NCBI RefSeq assembly: GCF_016907975.1
Contig: NZ_JAFBCY010000001.1
Location: 310,001 to 374,000 of the forward strand
Source: Methylopila capsulata
Lineage (GTDB): Bacteria > Pseudomonadota > Alphaproteobacteria > Rhizobiales > Methylopilaceae
Length of the DNA stretch: 64,000 bases
Reading direction: 5' to 3'
Shown piece after piece: positions 61,473 through 64,000 of this stretch. The position numbers and the translations under genes are program-made. A model generated the notes under the pieces. It had not been told where the DNA came from, ran no database searches, and saw only the letters and a program-made list of their open reading frames with translations. Numbering within the stretch: the first letter of the stretch is position 1; each line of letters starts with the position of its first letter.

Positions 61473-62480
61473 ATGACGACCGACGCGCCGCCCCGCAGGC
61501 CTTCCCGAACCGCCCGGCTCCTGTCCGCCAGCGCCGCAGCCGCGGCGCTTCTCGCCTTCGCAGGCCCGGCCTCGGCCGAGAAGATCTTCGTCAGCAACGA
61601 GCGCGACCACACCATGTCGGTGGTCGACGGCGCGACGCTGAAGGTGGTGGAGACCATCAAGACCGGCCGCCGGCCGCGCGGCATCACCGCGAGCCCGGAC
61701 GGCAAGCTGATCTATGTCTGCACGAGCGACGACAACCGCGTCGAGGTCTACGACAGCGCGACCCACAAGCTGGTGAAGACCCTGCCCTCCGGCCCCGATC
61801 CGGAGCTTTTCGTGCTGCACCCCTCGGGCAACCCGCTCTACATCGCCAACGAAGACGACAACATGGTCACGATCGTCGACGTGAACACCGGGCAGAAGCT
61901 CGCCGAGGTGCCCGTCGGCGTGGAGCCGGAGGGCATGGGCATCAGCCCGGACGGCAAGACGCTCGTGAACACGTCCGAGACGACGAGCATGGCGCATTTC
62001 ATCGACACGGCGACCAACCAGATCGTCGAGAACGTCGTGGTCGACAGCCGGCCGCGCGTCGCCGAGTTCCGGTCCGACAACAAGCAGGTCTGGGTCTCGG
62101 CCGAGGTGGGCGGCACCGTGTCCGTGATCGATCCGGCCACGCACCAGATCGTCAAGAAGCTCACCTTCGAGATTCCCGGCGTGACCGCCGAGGCGATCCA
62201 GCCGGTGGGCGTCAAGATCACGAAGGACGGCAAGACCGCTTTCGTCGCGCTCGGGCCCGCGAACCGCGTCGCGGTGGTCGACACCGAGACCTTTGCGATC
62301 AAGAAGTACCTGCTGGTCGGCCAGCGCGTGTGGCAGCTCGCCTTCTCGCCCGACGAGTCGCGGCTCTACACCACCAACGGCAATTCGAACGACATTTCGA
62401 TCGTCGACGTGGCGTCGGACAAGGTGACGAAGTCGGTCACCGTCGGCCGTTCGCCCTGGGGCGCGGTCGCGGTTCCCTGA
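61473..62480 (+). CDS. PQQ-dependent catabolism-associated YVTN beta-propeller protein (LutD type)
   Basis: 335 residues. The signal peptide ends near PASA-EKIFVSN. Seven or so repeats contain the YVTN/V-D pattern (MSVVDGATLKVVETIKTGRRPRG, IYVCTSDDNRVEVYDS, VSVIDPATHQIVKKL). It resembles TIGR03866, found beside this class of ABC transporter. A related LutD protein binds lanthanides in Methylorubrum, so metal binding on the propeller is a testable idea. It lies 81 bases after the LutA-type gene. A distant relative is encoded at 17631-18584. Confidence 0.85.
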   Translation: MTTDAPPRRPSRTARLLSASAAAAALLAFAGPASAEKIFVSNERDHTMSVVDGATLKVVETIKTGRRPRGITASPDGKLIYVCTSDDNRVEVYDSATHKLVKTLPSGPDPELFVLHPSGNPLYIANEDDNMVTIVDVNTGQKLAEVPVGVEPEGMGISPDGKTLVNTSETTSMAHFIDTATNQIVENVVVDSRPRVAEFRSDNKQVWVSAEVGGTVSVIDPATHQIVKKLTFEIPGVTAEAIQPVGVKITKDGKTAFVALGPANRVAVVDTETFAIKKYLLVGQRVWQLAFSPDESRLYTTNGNSNDISIVDVASDKVTKSVTVGRSPWGAVAVP

Positions 62481-62687
62481 GGGGCCGCGGCGAAGCACGC
62501 ACCTTTTCCAGCAAAGTTCTGCCGTACGCTGGGCGAGCGCACGTGGCGGGCGGCGACGTCTTCGAGACCTATCATCCCTTCGCCCGGTTTTCCTGCGAGA
62601 ACCGGGCGCCCTAACCTCCGCCAGCCCGCGGGCCCCGAGCCCGCCGGACCGACGGCCTGAACACCCGAACGGCTAAGCGGACACGGC

Positions 62688-63485
62688 ATGAGCGAAATCG
62701 CAGTCGAGACGCGCGCGCCAGCGCTGCGCGTCTCCGGGGTCACCCACGCCTTCGGCGCGAAAAAGGCGCTGGACGACGTCAGCCTCACGGCGCCCTCCGG
62801 CGCCTTCACCGCCCTGCTGGGGCTGAACGGCGCTGGCAAGACCACGCTGTTCTCGCTCATCACCCGGCTCTACGAGAACCGCAGCGGCGCGATCTCGGTG
62901 CTGGGTCATGACGTCCGCCAGCAGCCGACCCGCGCGCTGTCGCGGCTCGGCGTCGTGTTTCAGTCGCGCACGCTCGACCTGGAGCTGAGCGTCCTGCAGA
63001 ACCTGCTCTACCATGCGGCGCTGCACGGCATCGGCCGGTCTGAGGCGCGGCGGCGCAGCCTCGCCGTTCTCGAGCGGGTGGGGCTCGCGGCGCGCGCGAA
63101 GGAGAAGGTCCGGGCGCTCTCCGGCGGCCAGATGCGCCGGGTCGAGATCGCCCGCGCGCTGCTGCACGGGCCCGGCCTGCTGCTGCTCGACGAGCCCACG
63201 GTCGGCCTCGACATCGGCTCGCGGCGGGCGATCCTCGACGAGGTGCGGCGGCTGATCGACGACGACGGCATCGGCGTGCTGTGGGCGACCCATCTCGTGG
63301 ACGAGATCGAGGCCGCCGACCGCGTGGTGGTGGTGCACAAGGGTCGCGTGCTGCTGGAGGGCCGGGTCGACGACCTGCGCGCCCGCGGCGGCAGCGAGGA
63401 TGTCGGGACCGCCTTCATGGCCGCCGTCGCCGAGACCGACCGGCGGGACAAGGCCGCCGAACACAAGACGGACACAGCGGCATGA
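62688..63485 (+). CDS. ABC transporter ATP-binding protein, PQQ-alcohol-dehydrogenase associated (LutE type)
   Basis: 265 residues. Walker A LLGLNGAGKTTLFSL, Q-loop VVFQSRTLDLELSVLQNL, signature ALSGGQMRRVEIARALLHGPG, Walker B LLLLDEPTVGLD and the switch His in WATHLVDEIEAAD are intact. It fits the NodI/CcmA-like exporter/importer class of TIGR03864. It follows a 207-base gap after the beta-propeller gene, in which I see no gene. The stop overlaps the permease start as ATGA. Confidence 0.92.
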   Translation: MSEIAVETRAPALRVSGVTHAFGAKKALDDVSLTAPSGAFTALLGLNGAGKTTLFSLITRLYENRSGAISVLGHDVRQQPTRALSRLGVVFQSRTLDLELSVLQNLLYHAALHGIGRSEARRRSLAVLERVGLAARAKEKVRALSGGQMRRVEIARALLHGPGLLLLDEPTVGLDIGSRRAILDEVRRLIDDDGIGVLWATHLVDEIEAADRVVVVHKGRVLLEGRVDDLRARGGSEDVGTAFMAAVAETDRRDKAAEHKTDTAA

Positions 63486-64000
63486 GCCTCGTCGACCGCG
63501 CCCCCGCCCCCCTGAGCGAGCCTCTGCCCGCCCGGGACGTGACCTTCGGCGGCTACCTCGTCTGCATGGGCGGCATCGTCTGGCGCGAGAGCCTGCGCTT
63601 CGTCCACCAGCGCGGCCGTTTCCTCTCGGCGCTGGTGCGGCCGCTGGTGTGGCTGTTCATCTTCGCCGCGGGCTTCCGCGCCACTCTGGGCGTGTCGATC
63701 ATTCCGCCCTACGAGACCTACGTGCTCTACGAGGTCTACATCGCGCCCGGGCTGATCGCGATGATCCAGCTGTTCAACGGGCTGCAGTCGTCGCTGTCCA
63801 TGGTCTACGACCGCGAGGTCGGCGCCATGCGCATCCTGCTGGTGAGCCCCTACCCGCGCTGGTTCCTGCTGGTCTCCAAGCTTGTCGCCGGCGTCGCGGT
63901 GTCGCTGCTGCAGGCCTACGCCTTCCTCGCGGTCGCCTATTTCTGGGAGGTGCAGCCGGACAGCCTGTGGGGCTACCTCACCGTGCTGCCGGCGCTGATC
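63482..64000 (+). CDS. ABC transporter permease, PQQ-alcohol-dehydrogenase associated (LutF type), cut by window end
   Basis: 173 codons are visible from ATG 63482, overlapping the ATPase stop. Translation shows an ABC-2-type membrane domain: VRPLVWLFIFAAGFRATLG, then YIAPGLIAMIQLFNGLQSSL, SMVYDREVGAMRILLVSPYP and LLVSKLVAGVAVSLLQAYAF. At least four hydrophobic segments appear before the window ends. The DREVGAMRILLVSP segment is characteristic of ABC-2 permeases. It completes the ATPase-permease pair. Confidence 0.88.
   Translation, partial: MSLVDRAPAPLSEPLPARDVTFGGYLVCMGGIVWRESLRFVHQRGRFLSALVRPLVWLFIFAAGFRATLGVSIIPPYETYVLYEVYIAPGLIAMIQLFNGLQSSLSMVYDREVGAMRILLVSPYPRWFLLVSKLVAGVAVSLLQAYAFLAVAYFWEVQPDSLWGYLTVLPALI

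Overview
The window is GC-rich, densely coded DNA. It very probably comes from a methylotrophic alphaproteobacterium of the order Hyphomicrobiales (Rhizobiales). The main evidence is an almost complete set of genes for tetrahydromethanopterin/methylofuran-linked formaldehyde oxidation: fhcB-fhcA-fhcD-fhcC, mtdB, mch, a beta-RFAP synthase and methylofuran biosynthesis genes. A pqqABCDE operon, glyA, an MxaD-like protein and a transporter of the type linked to PQQ-alcohol dehydrogenases and lanthanides add to this. The plsX-fabH-ihfA-MerR block, with a CBP3-type chaperone and bamE, is the order usual in Hyphomicrobiales. pqqC and pqqD are separate genes, unlike the pqqCD fusion of Methylorubrum extorquens, so a Methylopila/Hansschlegelia-like or other methylotroph is more likely. 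The genus is inference only.

Layout. 1-179: start of a cytochrome c gene. 423-3745 (+): mfnE, a dihydropteroate-synthase-like gene, DUF447 and mfnB, all overlapping. 3917-8855 (-): a PCD-like gene followed by fhcB, fhcA, fhcD and fhcC, mostly with 4-base overlaps. 9012-13026 (+): mptG, mtdB, an ATP-grasp gene and mch. Together these three operons encode enzymes for methylene-H4MPT to formate and much of the cofactor synthesis. 13086-17665: an acetyltransferase, tRNA-Thr, a GAF-GGDEF-EAL protein, DUF1810, tRNA-Pro, two small genes and a lone receiver protein. 17631-20073 (-): a YVTN beta-propeller, an MxaD-like protein and an outer-membrane barrel. 20160-27857 (-): an Hpt protein, tamB and tamA.

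27909-32216 (-): MerR regulator, ihfA, fabH, plsX, DUF177 and the cytochrome bc1 chaperone. 32389-34597 (+): bamE, a secreted DsrE-like protein, DUF1489 and DUF599. 34733-37700 (-): cimA and cysS. 38222-41649 (+): pqqABCDE, then a PHA-system protein and msrA. 42856-48615: a LysR-centred divergent cluster (MaoC hydratase, Bug-type binding protein, acyl-CoA dehydrogenase, CaiB CoA-transferase, methyltransferase) that looks like a CoA-dependent organic-acid pathway of unknown substrate. 48750-50012: glyA, preceded by a large inverted repeat that buries its ribosome binding site. 50022-56225: a RibD-like reductase, Rrf2, cobF, small secreted protein, MgtC and cysD-cysNC. 56487-59768: an SDR-fold protein and a NitT/TauT-type ABC operon. 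60117-64000: LutA/LutD/LutE/LutF-type genes, cut by the window end.

The best candidate for an undescribed element is the structured RNA leader of glyA (48667-48740). I saw no insertion sequence, prophage, CRISPR array or rRNA. Similarity statements come from reading the protein sequences, not from database searches.
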